Assembly (NCBI GenBank): GCA_002869635.1
Contig: PKUF01000032.1
Coordinates: forward strand, 1 to 44,598
Length of the DNA: 44,598 nucleotides
Reading direction: 5' to 3'
Origin: Desulfuromonas sp.
GTDB lineage: Bacteria; Desulfobacterota; Desulfuromonadia; Desulfuromonadales; BM515
A model generated the notes under the pieces. It ran no database searches, was not told the origin of the DNA, and saw nothing but the letters and a program-made list of their open reading frames with translations. Below, one piece after another: positions 1 to 10,088 of this stretch (positions are counted from its first letter, which is position 1; each line of letters starts with the position of its first letter). A program made the position numbers and the translations under genes.

Positions 1-3000
1 GAAGCGTATCGCCAGCTGTTCACCACTGAAGACGGTGCGGGTCGCACCGTTGAAGCTGAACTTCACGGCACGCATGGTCCGCTTGCCAACGGTGACCGGG
101 GTCGAAACAAGCGCCCCGCCATTTGGTGCAGCAAAAGGCTGGAAACCACCACTGTAAAGACCCAGTTCACAGGTCATATCTGCCGCAACATTGTCGTTGT
201 CAACATACAGGGTAATTGAGCTCACATAAATAGTCGTGTCACCGCTGTAGACCTTCGGCGTGACAAAAACGACCGGGTAGCTTGCTGAACTGCTTGCCGT
301 GGTAGTGGTAAAGTCGGTGGCCAGCATAGTGACCGCCCCTCCAGAGACCGCGCCGCTGGCGTAGTAGGTCACATCGGTCTTCGGCACCGACTTAAGACCT
401 TCAGGAGCGGCCAGCAGGGTACTCAGGTTACTATCGCTATTGCCGGCACTGTCTTTGGCGCGGACCGCAAAGGTGTAGGGCGTCCCATCGGTCAATCCGG
501 TGACACGATAGCCATGCTGATCCTTGGTGTTGGCCTGAGGCGTACCGTAATCGATACTGCCGACATCCGACCAGAAGATCTCGTAGGTAATCGGCATGGA
601 ATGGTCTTCCGCCGGCGTCCACTGGAGATAAACCGAGCCGGTATCATCAAGCACCGTCGCCCTGTCAATCCCGTACCACGCCGGCGAGCCGACCAGAACC
701 GGAGCGAGCGTGTCGGCGGGTACCGTCATATTAACACTATCCGAGCCCCCGAAATTTCCAGCCTCATCGTAAGTACGCAGAGCAAAGGAGTAGTTCACCC
801 CCGGGATAAGGTTACGGGCAATCGCTTCCTGAGGCTCTCCCTTGCGACTGACCGTCGGCGGACCGCCGAAGAAGTTATCGGAACGAGTAAAGTCCGTTGC
901 CAGCGCTGCCGCCGGGTAGCGACTATCTCCGTCACTTCCCATGCGAATATCGTAACGATAGGCCGTCCCGTCATCGGTGCCATCATCACCCGGGGCCGTC
1001 CAGGTAATCTTCAGCGACCGCGGCTCAGGGCCTGCCGCAATGGCAAGACTCGAGGATGCGATAGTCACATCAGCAGGAGCTACGGTGTCTCCATACCACC
1101 CCGGAGTAAAGGGTGCGCGGGCATGGCAGAGAACGGTAGAACAAGTTCCATCGGTAGAACCAATGTTGAATGCCGCACTTGAATCAGCGGCCCCCCAAAG
1201 ATCTTCAGCCCTACGGCCTTCGCTGGTTACGAAGACCTCTGCCGGGAGGTTTGCTGCCGTACCATGATCCGAGTCATTCGTCACCGCCGCATGACAGTGC
1301 TCACAGAGATCCTTCTGCTTACCCGCCGAGGCGGCATCATCGAGTAGTTCCTGCAGAGTGAGGCTGTAAATCTTCTCACTCAAAACGGTCATATGCAGGG
1401 TGTGAACACCATCGTCGTTCTCACTGTTGGCGTTACTGTCGTCAGGCCAGAAGTTCGACTCATACACCCCACTTGTGCCACCACCGTGGCAGATGTTGCA
1501 GCCGCCCACCGGATCGTTGGCCCCATCAACCGACTCACGGGCGATATCCGCCACAGCGAAGGTGTGGGTTCCGGAAGTGCCGGGGTCTCCGTCATCGGAG
1601 TGACAGGCGGCACACCAGGCCCGACCGCCCGATTCCGTGACGCCGGTCGCCCCGTTGTCGTTCATCGTGACGCTACCGTTACGGTGATTGGCAACCGAGG
1701 GATAGGCATGACAGTCTTCGCAAGCATTCGCCGCCCCACCTACCGAGTTGTGGCTGTCACCACGGGTTGAGGTTCCATCGCCAGGATAGGCCGCGTAGTG
1801 GCTGGTCCCGGTACGCCATGCCCCGAACTGACCGTGGCAGTTGTTACACTCGGTGCCGTCACTGTTGACGGCCGTCGTGCTCCAAAGACGGGTCCAGTTG
1901 CCCGCGTCCGCATGGCAGCTGCTCAGTGTCCCGGTGGGGGCGCAAGTCGGCGTCGCGGCATCGGCAAAGGTGACATCTGCGGCGAAATTAACACTCGGCG
2001 CGACCGCATTCCAGCTATTGGTATAGGTGCCATCAATATGGTTCGTTGAGGGCGTCGTCGTATGGCAGTTCGTACAGTTCCCTGCCAACAGTGTCTCATC
2101 ATGCGTCGTTGATGAGATCGTCGGGGTGATGGCATGCAGACCGGTGGCCGGCAAAGCACCCGCGGTATCAGCGACCCGCCCACTGACATGGCAATCGACA
2201 CAGGCCAAAGAACCGCCAGGAGTCCAGTCTCCACTGGTGTTGGCCACATGACAGGTAATAGTACAAGTCTGACTCCCCGAGACATAGGTCACAGAGTTGT
2301 CGACGCTGCCGTTTTTGTGGCCGCTGTGGGCACCGGTTGCGGCACTGGCCCCGTGGCAATCAGCGCAATCACCCGCGACATAGGTATTGTTATCAATATG
2401 CGGGGTATGCTTGGCGCTGGCGATCGGCCAGCCCCCTTGATCAAGGGAGCGAGCCGCCCCTGCCAGAGCGGTCGCGTTATGACAATCGGCACAGTTCAGG
2501 CCTGCCGCATCCATCCAGCCGTTACCCGCCACGGTGTAGTGACAGGCGTTGCTGCAGGTGGTGTCACCGGTGTTGTAGGTGGTGAGGCTGCTGGCAACGG
2601 TAATGGTGGCGACATTGGGGCCACCGAGATGATCGTCCGCCGCCCCGAGCGCACCGTCGTGCCCGTGGCAATCCGCACAGCCACCACCGACAAAGGTGCT
2701 GTTGGCCATATGGATGTCGTGCTCACCGGCGTTGGGACCGACCGAGATGGAGAGATCGGCTTCGCCGCCGGCATCGAGCAGCTTCGTACTGCTATGGCAA
2801 TCGGCACAGGCCAAGCTACCCGTGGTCCAGTCGTCGTTGGTGTTGGCCCAGTGACAACTGTTATCGCAGGTCGCATTGGCGGCAGAGTAGGTGACGATAT
2901 CGTCGATTGCGCCATTACGGTGGGTCGCGTGGGCGCCGGTATCGGCGCTGGCGCCATGACAGTCAGCACAGTCTCCCGCCACATAGGTGTTCTGGTTGAT

Positions 3001-6000
3001 GTGGATGGTGTGCTTGTTGCCGGTCGGCGGGAACATGTTGTTCTGCGTCAGCAGCTTGGCCCCCGAGGCGTGACAGTCGGTGCAGCTGTCGCCCCCGAGA
3101 TTCCCGGCGGCCCATTCGCTATCATCGGAATCGTGACAGCCATTGGCCGTGCTGCAGTTGATGTTGGTGAAATCGGCCCCGCTGTAATTAAGGGCTGTCG
3201 TCAAATAGGTGCCACCGAAATCGACGTTGGTATCGTTGTGCTTGGCATCCCCCGGTCCCGTATGGGGGTGGCAGGCGCCACAGCCACCGGCAAAGAGACT
3301 TGAGCCGGTGTGCAGAGCGTGAATGACACTGCTCTCATTGGTCCCGGTATGATCGCGGCCACTGCTGTTGTGACAGTCGGTGCAGTTGGCCGACGGGCCA
3401 TTCTGCTCAAGGCGGGTCCAGAGTGTCGTCTCATCAAACTCATGCCCCTCATCGGCGGTGCCATCGTTGGAAACATGGCAGGCCGAACAACCGACCGTTG
3501 CGCCGTTGTCGGTGAAGCTGATCTGGTTGTTGATCTGGATGTTGGCGTCGCGATGATCGACCGAGAAGTCATAGTAGGTCGTATCGCCGTTTTTGTAGGT
3601 ATGGCAGGTGTAGCAGGGGTCGGTTCCATCATGGCTGGCCGCGACCTGGCCATCGGCATCGCCGCTGGTGTTGGTCTGATGCCGCGCCACAACCCCGGAC
3701 GTAAACCCGGTGGCGAAGGTGCCGTGGCAGTTGCCGCACTCGGTTCCGTCGCTGTTCGCCGCCGTCGTACTCCACTGGCGAGCCCAGGCCCCGGAATCGG
3801 CGTGACAGCTGGCATTGCAGCCGGTCGCTGCGGCATAGGCGCTGACATTGGCGTTGAAGGTGAACGTCGCCGTTCCAGAATTATTCAAGGTGCCGGTCTT
3901 ATTAGCATCGGACGGCGAGGCGGCGTCATGGCAGTTGATGCAGTTCCCCGTCTGCAGGGTATCGTCGTGGGTTGCCGCCGAGATCGTCGGGGTGATGGCA
4001 TGCAGCCCCGAGGCAGGCAGGTTGCCGTTGCCGCCGACATAGGTTCCGGCATGACAGTCGCGACAGACCAGCGCTCCACCGGCGGTCCAGTCGCCGCTGG
4101 TATCGGCGAGGTGGCAGGTGATGCTGCAGGTCTGGGACAGACTGACGTAAGTCACGGTGTCGTCTACGGTCCCATCCTTGTGACTGACATGGTTACCGGT
4201 GTCAGAATTGGTTCCATGACAGTCGGCGCAGTCACCCGCGACATAGAAGTTGTTATCGATGTGCTGGGTGTGCTTGGCGCTGGTCGGCGGATAGGCATCA
4301 AGGGCCGCACTCAGTTTTGCCGCCGCGTGACAATCGGCACAAATCAGGCTGCCGCCATTCCAGTCACGGCCGCTGACCACCGTATGGCAGTTGTTGGTAC
4401 AGGTCCCGTCACCGGCACTGGCCAGAAGGGTGTAAGCGGTCACATCGTTGATCACGGTCACGTTGCCGTCGTTGTGCGCCGCAAGGTGATTGCTCACCGA
4501 GGAACCGACACCGTGACAGGCGTCGCAGGCGTCCACTCCAACCGTCCCGACATAGGCACTGTTGCCAAGGTGGGCGGTATGAGCATTACTGCTCGGCGGA
4601 TAGCCCCCTTGATCGAGAAGCTTGCCGGTGGCGGCGTGACAATCGCTACATGTGGCGAGGCTGTCGGCCACCCATGAGCCTTCATCGGAATCGTGGCAAC
4701 CGTTGGCCGTGCTGCAGTTGGTGTTGGCGAAATCGGCCCCGCTGTAATTGAGAGCGGTCGTCAGGTAGGTGCCGCCAAAATCGACCGTGTTGTTTTCGTG
4801 CAGTGTCCCGCCAGGTCCTGAGTCGGCGGGGTGACAGGCGCCGCAGCCCGGCGACATGGGCGATCCGGTGTGGTAGGTATGAACCGCCTCGCTTTCGTTG
4901 GTGCCGGTGTGGTCGCGGCTGTTCAGAACATGACAACCGTTGCAGTTGCCTGTCGGGCCTCCGACGATCATCTCCCGCGACCAGCGATCAACCCCGCCAT
5001 CAGCGATGTCATCCTTATTGGAGTCGATGAAGCCGTATTCACCGTCCGCCGTCCCGTAGGGACCGGCGCCGGAGTCGTGACAACCGTTGCAGGTGTTCAC
5101 CGAGTCATCGTTGTCAACGAAGAGCATGTCGTCGTTGAGCTGGATCGCCCCATCACGATGCTTCGTCGCGAAATCGTAGGGGACCGTCTGCCCTTGCTTG
5201 TAGGTATGGCACATATAGCACTTTTCACCGGCCACCCCGGTATGCCCCGCTTCCACCTGAGCATCCCCGGCATGGCGGGCGATCACGCCCCCAGCCCATC
5301 CCTGATCAAAGTCGCCGTGACAGTTGCCGCACTCGGTGTAGTCGCTGTTCTTGGCGGTTGTACTCCACTTGCGGCTCCAGGCGCCGCCATCGTCGTGACA
5401 GCTCACCAGGCCGTTGCCGGGGGCGCAGGTTGAGGGCGCGCCGTTGCTGTAGTTCAGATCGGTCGCTATCGCCGCCTGGGTCGCGGTCGGTGCTCCCCCG
5501 GCAATATGCGCCGCAGGCAGGTTGTTGGTGACATCGATACCGCTGTGGCAGGTGGTACAGGTCCCGCTCGGCACCGCTTCGCCGCGGGTGATCTGGAAGC
5601 TGATGTCGTGGGTGTTGCCGGAGACGGTCAGGGTTCCACTGTGCAGACCGCTGATCGGAGCAGTCCCGATCTTGCCGGCGGTGTGACACTCAACGCAATC
5701 GAGACTGCTGGCGTCGGTCCAGGTTCCGGTTGCATCAACATCGTGGCAGGCGTTGGTGCAGGTCACACCATTGGTGCTGACCAGGTCGATGCTGGCATCC
5801 CCGGCCTGCACCGTGCCGTTGATATGAGTGGCAACCGCTGCAGAGGAACTGGTTGTGTCAAGGTGGCAGTCACCGCAACCCGCTACATAATTGCTGTTGC
5901 CCACATGACCCGTATGGCGGCCGGTTCCCGGCGGCAGTGCGTGACAGATTGAGCAGTTCGCTGAAGCCGTTCCCCAGACCGGACTTTGGACAGCAGAACC

Positions 6001-9000
6001 TTTGCCGTCGTTATGGCAGGTGGTCGTGGTGCACTGGCCATAGGTGACATCAGTATAGTCCGAAAGGCTGGTGGTGTAGGCGAAGCCACCGTTGAGATCG
6101 ACCGCCCCGGTCAGGTGACCGTTGTCACCACTGTTATCCGGATGGCAACTGATGCAGGCGACGGTCAAGCCAAAGGTGCCGCTCGCCCCCATATGAGCAG
6201 TATGGCTCCCCGGCGTCCCTTTCCCCGTATCGGGGTCGCTGCTGCTGTGACAGAAATCACAGTTCTGACTATTAGGCGTTCCCCAGGTTGCCACATTGCT
6301 CAAGCCAGAGGGGTTATGGCAGCCGGCGTTACTACAGGTATCCGTCCCATCATCCCAAGTCGTGACAATCACCGTCGCCTCATCTTGCGAGGCGTTGCCG
6401 CGATCGTCAAGGACTGCTCCGTCGTTGGTCGCATTGAGCGCCCAAGAGTCATGATCATCAATATGAGTCCGCGGGAAGACATCACCCGCGTTGTCATCGT
6501 GACAGGTGGTGCAGACCTTACCGCTGTCGAAATGTTTGTTGTGCGTCGCACTGACTGCTTCGCTGTTACCATTGGCCACGTTGCCAACACTGGCAGGCGT
6601 ATCACTCCAATAATGACAGGAACTGCAGTTCAAACCGTCGCTGTCGGTCCAGTTGCCATCGTCGCCACCGGAATAGTGGCAGGCGTTGGCACAGGTCGTG
6701 TTGGTGATCCCTACAGCCAAGCTGACAGACGAGTCTGAGTGGGAGAGTGTGAATGTCGATGCTCCGGGATGACAGACCTCGCAATCGAACTTATCTTCGG
6801 ATTCATCATGACTGGAAACGTTAACGTGCGCCTCGTGCACCCCAGCCTTGCCCACCGGACGATCGTCGCTTGCTGTCGGCGGATTACCGTGGCAATCATT
6901 ACAGGCGGTTCCGCCCTGTGGCATGAAACCACCATATACATTGGCCTCGGTATGGCCATGACAAGTAAGACAGTTTTCATCTTCGTGATGGGCGCCACCC
7001 ACTGCGACATTATTATGAGTTGTCGCCGTATGACAGGTGGCGCAGATATCATCACTATTTACGCCATCAGCTTCATCAAAGGAGCCCGCGCCTGTAAATG
7101 CTGTAAAATCGACGCTTCCGGCAAAATCGGCTTTGACCTCGCCAATCATCGCAACATTACTACCCACGCCGTGCGGATCATGGCATTCAAGACACAGTTT
7201 ACTGAAATCAGTCCTCTTCTGCCCTGTGTAGTCAGTATCCGTATTCGCATGGGTCTGGACATCAACGGTCGCCTCAGCATTACGTGAACCACCGCTGGTA
7301 TGGCAGGCTTCACAACTAAATCCACCGATAAGAAGTGTCACCGTGGCGCCGCCGACGTGATCACTTTCTCCATTGATAGAACTTAGATGGCAGTCGGTAC
7401 ACACCTTGTTTGCCGCCGGATTACCGGTCTCAGCATAATTACCGCTAGTTAGGTTGTGACCGATCGTCGCCGCCAGCGCCTTATCCGGGGCACTCACCGC
7501 CGATGAAGAGGCATCGGAGTATGTGGTCACCGATGCTCCGATGTGGCAAGTCCGGCAGTCAACACTTGAGGGGTTGCCCCAAACCGGCGAGATATCCCAC
7601 ACCGCGGTGTTTTCAACCCCATGACAAGCATCACAGGATGCTGCAAGCGACAAGGTCGTGACCTGACCATCAACATGACCACTATGTGAAGCTGTGTTGG
7701 CACCGGCCCCGTGACAGTCATCACAGCTTACATTTGCTCCTGCTGTATCGAGATGCACGGTGTGCGAATTGGTTGTCAAGGTGGCCGACGTCACACCATG
7801 GCAGCTGCCACAGGCAGCACCGCCGACACCATCATCCCAGTCTGCGGTGTTGCCTAAATCGGCAGGGTCGTGGCAGTAGACCGAACAGGTTCCCGTTGTT
7901 GCATCGTAGTCGACACCAACATCGTTGGTCGCAAGGGCGGTTTTCAATGTCGAACCGCTCGAGGCATAGACAATGTCGACCAGCGTGTTGACATGATTTC
8001 CACCTGAGGCCGGGCTGAGAATATTGACCAGATGCGCTCCAGCTGACACGGTCGAATTATCAAGCGCCGTGCTGTTGTGGCAGATACTGCAATCATTCCC
8101 ATACGTATCAAGATGTTTACCATGAGCTGGGGTATTCCCCCGGTTCGACATGGTTACACTGGTATTACCGTGACAGGTCGAGCACTCTCCGACCTGCCCA
8201 ATCAACGTATCCTTACCGTTATCCCAGGTCGGCGAGGGGATTGTTCCTGTGTAATCACGAGTCGGTCCATCAGCTGTACGAGGCGCACCATTGCCGTGAC
8301 AATAGAGGTTTTCACACTGATCAGTTCCGGTGTTGTAGGTTCCCGTTGAACTCGGATCGACGACAGGATCAAAGGCGACATCCCTGTAACCCGTTGCATA
8401 AGGCGTTGTTGCTGACTGCTGATGGGTCGGAACGTAGTTGGCGTGACACGGCTCACAAGCGTAGACTCCTGGGCCAAAAATGTAGTCTGTCGCAGCCCCT
8501 TGCGTCGTACCGCCTGCCGCATGAGCATTATGCGGTGTTACACTTTCGTCCTTTTGGTAGGTCACGCTCGCGTGCCGGTAGTTCCAGGTTGCATCGATAT
8601 AGGCGTAGCCTCCATCAACCCCTGAACCGATTCGGTCACCACGGTTATCGATGTAAGGAGGGAAGCCGTGGCAATCACCGCAGGTCGCAGCACTGGCATC
8701 ATTCTGAAAACTATAGCTCCAAGCCGGTCCGTTGTGGAGATGGCATGCCGTACAATCATCCGTCGACGAGTGAAAGCTTCCCCCTTTGGGAATCGTCTCT
8801 GCTTCACCGTGGCAGGCTTCGCAATAACCAAACGCCGTAAGATTGCTGTTGTCTTTCCAGACTTCAGTCCTGTTCGGCAGTGAGAAGATCGCTGAATTGC
8901 TGTAGATGTAGTCTGTTCCGGAAAAACTATAACCGGTAAAACTGACCATCGAGTCTGAGATCGGATTGTATGTCTGTGGTCGTAGAACATAGTAAAAAGG

Positions 9001-9948
9001 CACATTATTATTGTAGGAATGAGCGCTGTGGCAGTCTGTACAGCCGAGAAAGGTCCCACCATCGGCTGATTTTCCGTGGATGAGATAAGTGTGGCAGGAC
9101 TGACAGAGGCTTGAGCGTTTATTGGCTTCTGCCTCTGTAAAATCGGCCGACGTGACTGAGTTAAAATCACGGGGGCCATCTGTCCTCAGGATATGGCCAT
9201 CACCCGCATTTAAACCTGCAGCCATATACGAGTCTTTCCCGTCAACTGTTGATGAATCTGAATCTGTGTAATGCAATCCGTGACACGTGCTACATGAGAC
9301 CGTTGTGCCAATTAACGCCATCTCACCACTAAAGGTTGCAGGAACAACATATTTATCCAGTGTTTCACCTGAATTTATGGCATTGGCTGTCGTTTCATAA
9401 TCATCGATTAACGGATGGGTCAAAAGGGCATGATCACTATTGCCAATATTCCATAGTGCGTGACAATCCTTGCACATTTCGTCATTCAAATTTTCATTTC
9501 GCAGAATCCTCGTATCTGCTGAATCGTAGGTTTTATGGGGGTCATGACAGACGCTACAGTTAACAGATCTGTTTGAAATATTATAACTACTGCTATAAAG
9601 AGCCACACTCGGAGGTGCCGCTCCTGCGGCAGGCACATCGTTATTGACCCCCCAAAGGTGTGACACCTGATTCGTTGCACTCGGATTATTTCCCAATGCA
9701 TTACTCGCATCGTCGGCCGTCATCTTCCCTGTAGGAACATGCCCTGTACTTCCGTCCGAGTATGTCGTTGATCCAACGGCCCCCGTATCATGACAACTCA
9801 GACAGAGGTTCAGTGCAATTTCATCAAGTGCCAATCCGGCGCGATGACAGCTTTTGCAATCAAAATAATGAACATCGCGCGCCTGTGCTAACGATCCACA
9901 CAAGAGAATAACAATCAACACGAACAATTGACGAAGACGAGAAGCCAT
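1..9948 (-). CDS. Giant multihaem c-type cytochrome (partial, C-terminus beyond left edge)
   Basis: The frame is open from an ATG at 9948 to the window edge (3316 codons) and is missing from the ORF track only because it has no stop here. GGAGGATCAA precedes the start. Residues 1-23 form a signal peptide (hydrophobic LFVLIVILLCGSLAQA), so the product is exported. By eye there are about 60 CxxCH motifs plus about 17 CX3CH, CX4CH, CX5CH and CX8CH motifs between residues 30 and 2940. Many are paired as CxxxCH...W...CxxCH, the pattern of the Geobacter GSu_C4xC__C2xCH family. Haemless fibronectin type III-like domains follow at about 2950-3080 and 3080-3185, then a beta-rich segment entering the edge. 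Three long internal super-repeats lie near residues 1540, 2070 and 2700. The likely role is extracellular or outer-surface electron transfer, inferred from haem density and neighbours. Exact haem number and location are unproven. Confidence 0.96.
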   Translation of the reverse strand, partial: MASRLRQLFVLIVILLCGSLAQARDVHYFDCKSCHRAGLALDEIALNLCLSCHDTGAVGSTTYSDGSTGHVPTGKMTADDASNALGNNPSATNQVSHLWGVNNDVPAAGAAPPSVALYSSSYNISNRSVNCSVCHDPHKTYDSADTRILRNENLNDEMCKDCHALWNIGNSDHALLTHPLIDDYETTANAINSGETLDKYVVPATFSGEMALIGTTVSCSTCHGLHYTDSDSSTVDGKDSYMAAGLNAGDGHILRTDGPRDFNSVTSADFTEAEANKRSSLCQSCHTYLIHGKSADGGTFLGCTDCHSAHSYNNNVPFYYVLRPQTYNPISDSMVSFTGYSFSGTDYIYSNSAIFSLPNRTEVWKDNSNLTAFGYCEACHGEAETIPKGGSFHSSTDDCTACHLHNGPAWSYSFQNDASAATCGDCHGFPPYIDNRGDRIGSGVDGGYAYIDATWNYRHASVTYQKDESVTPHNAHAAGGTTQGAATDYIFGPGVYACEPCHANYVPTHQQSATTPYATGYRDVAFDPVVDPSSTGTYNTGTDQCENLYCHGNGAPRTADGPTRDYTGTIPSPTWDNGKDTLIGQVGECSTCHGNTSVTMSNRGNTPAHGKHLDTYGNDCSICHNSTALDNSTVSAGAHLVNILSPASGGNHVNTLVDIVYASSGSTLKTALATNDVGVDYDATTGTCSVYCHDPADLGNTADWDDGVGGAACGSCHGVTSATLTTNSHTVHLDTAGANVSCDDCHGAGANTASHSGHVDGQVTTLSLAASCDACHGVENTAVWDISPVWGNPSSVDCRTCHIGASVTTYSDASSSAVSAPDKALAATIGHNLTSGNYAETGNPAANKVCTDCHLSSINGESDHVGGATVTLLIGGFSCEACHTSGGSRNAEATVDVQTHANTDTDYTGQKRTDFSKLCLECHDPHGVGSNVAMIGEVKADFAGSVDFTAFTGAGSFDEADGVNSDDICATCHTATTHNNVAVGGAHHEDENCLTCHGHTEANVYGGFMPQGGTACNDCHGNPPTASDDRPVGKAGVHEAHVNVSSHDESEDKFDCEVCHPGASTFTLSHSDSSVSLAVGITNTTCANACHYSGGDDGNWTDSDGLNCSSCHYWSDTPASVGNVANGNSEAVSATHNKHFDSGKVCTTCHDDNAGDVFPRTHIDDHDSWALNATNDGAVLDDRGNASQDEATVIVTTWDDGTDTCSNAGCHNPSGLSNVATWGTPNSQNCDFCHSSSDPDTGKGTPGSHTAHMGASGTFGLTVACISCHPDNSGDNGHLTGAVDLNGGFAYTTSLSDYTDVTYGQCTTTTCHNDGKGSAVQSPVWGTASANCSICHALPPGTGRHTGHVGNSNYVAGCGDCHLDTTSSSAAVATHINGTVQAGDASIDLVSTNGVTCTNACHDVDATGTWTDASSLDCVECHTAGKIGTAPISGLHSGTLTVSGNTHDISFQITRGEAVPSGTCTTCHSGIDVTNNLPAAHIAGGAPTATQAAIATDLNYSNGAPSTCAPGNGLVSCHDDGGAWSRKWSTTAKNSDYTECGNCHGDFDQGWAGGVIARHAGDAQVEAGHTGVAGEKCYMCHTYKQGQTVPYDFATKHRDGAIQLNDDMLFVDNDDSVNTCNGCHDSGAGPYGTADGEYGFIDSNKDDIADGGVDRWSREMIVGGPTGNCNGCHVLNSRDHTGTNESEAVHTYHTGSPMSPGCGACHPADSGPGGTLHENNTVDFGGTYLTTALNYSGADFANTNCSTANGCHDSDEGSWVADSLATCSDCHAATGKLLDQGGYPPSSNAHTAHLGNSAYVGTVGVDACDACHGVGSSVSNHLAAHNDGNVTVINDVTAYTLLASAGDGTCTNNCHTVVSGRDWNGGSLICADCHAAAKLSAALDAYPPTSAKHTQHIDNNFYVAGDCADCHGTNSDTGNHVSHKDGTVDDTVTYVSLSQTCSITCHLADTSGDWTAGGALVCRDCHAGTYVGGNGNLPASGLHAITPTISAATHDDTLQTGNCINCHDAASPSDANKTGTLNNSGTATFTFNANVSAYAAATGCNASCHADSGAWARQWSTTAANSDGTECGNCHGTFATGFTSGVVARHQTNTSGDADGQVAASHDGTDPCYTCHTYKNGDTTYYDFSVDHRDANIQINNQISFTDNGATVGCSACHVSNDGTADEGHEFDETTLWTRLEQNGPSANCTDCHNSSGRDHTGTNESSVIHALHTGSSLFAGGCGACHPHTGPGDAKHNDTNVDFGGTYLTTALNYSGADFTNINCSTANGCHDSDDSEWAAGNLGGDSCTDCHASGAKLLTQNNMFPPTGNKHTIHINQNTYVAGDCADCHGASADTGAHATHRNGAIDDIVTYSAANATCDNSCHWANTNDDWTTGSLACADCHSSTKLLDAGGEADLSISVGPNAGEHDIHMANSTFVGGGCADCHGHDGALGAADDHLGGPNVATITVASSLTTYNTGDTTCSNACHYTVAGNGWMDAAGLNCADCHNATALAGAARSLDQGGWPIASAKHTPHIDNNTYVAGDCADCHGASAATGAHSGHKNGSVDNSVTYVSGSQTCTITCHVANTSGDWTPGGSLACVDCHVSGRVADTAGALPATGLHAITPTISSTTHDETLLAGNCTNCHTTTPSTNHIDGTYTNSWNAVAPSVNFAADVTFADAATPTCAPTGTLSSCHADAGNWTRLWSTTAVNSDGTECNNCHGQFGAWRTGTSHYAAYPGDGTSTRGDSHNSVGGAANACEDCHAYPSVANHRNGSVTMNDNGATGVTESGGRAWCAACHSDDGDPGTSGTHTFAVADIARESVDGANDPVGGCNICHGGGTSGVYESNFWPDDSNANSENDDGVHTLHMTVLSEKIYSLTLQELLDDAASAGKQKDLCEHCHAAVTNDSDHGTAANLPAEVFVTSEGRRAEDLWGAADSSAAFNIGSTDGTCSTVLCHARAPFTPGWYGDTVAPADVTIASSSLAIAAGPEPRSLKITWTAPGDDGTDDGTAYRYDIRMGSDGDSRYPAAALATDFTRSDNFFGGPPTVSRKGEPQEAIARNLIPGVNYSFALRTYDEAGNFGGSDSVNMTVPADTLAPVLVGSPAWYGIDRATVLDDTGSVYLQWTPAEDHSMPITYEIFWSDVGSIDYGTPQANTKDQHGYRVTGLTDGTPYTFAVRAKDSAGNSDSNLSTLLAAPEGLKSVPKTDVTYYASGAVSGGAVTMLATDFTTTTASSSASYPVVFVTPKVYSGDTTIYVSSITLYVDNDNVAADMTCELGLYSGGFQPFAAPNGGALVSTPVTVGKRTMRAVKFSFNGATRTVFSGEQLAIRF

Positions 9949-10050
9949 TTGATCCTCCCAAAGAAGGCTTTCATTCACTGTTGCCAACTAATAAAATCTA
10001 ATCTTTGTGGCAGTTAAATCTGCATAACTAGTTTTTTTTAATGTTACACA

Positions 10051-10080
10051 CAAAAAAGAGGCCCCCTAGAGGGCGCTCTT
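10051..10080 (-). terminator. Rho-independent terminator after the four-haem cytochrome
   Basis: Read on the minus strand: AAGAG, one bulged base, GCCC, a six-base loop, GGGC, CTCTT, then TTTTTTG. It begins 9 bp after the TAA of the four-haem cytochrome. It separates that gene from the giant cytochrome, so the latter depends on read-through or on its own promoter in the next 100 bp. Confidence 0.8.
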
Positions 10081-10088
10081 CATTTTTA

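Noticed and set aside
2134-4677. Long plus-strand ORFs opposite the cytochrome (389 and 455 aa)
   Set aside because: They are low-complexity Gly/Val/Ile-rich shadows of the CxxCH-rich minus-strand gene, without ribosome sites or known motifs.
1200-9900. CRISPR-like periodic repeats
   Set aside because: The periodicity comes from protein-coding haem motifs with variable spacing, not identical direct repeats with spacers.
9960-10040. Possible sigma-54 promoter for the giant cytochrome (TTGGCAACAGTGAATGA)
   Set aside because: The base pair 10 nt after GG is TG rather than GC, so the core rule fails.
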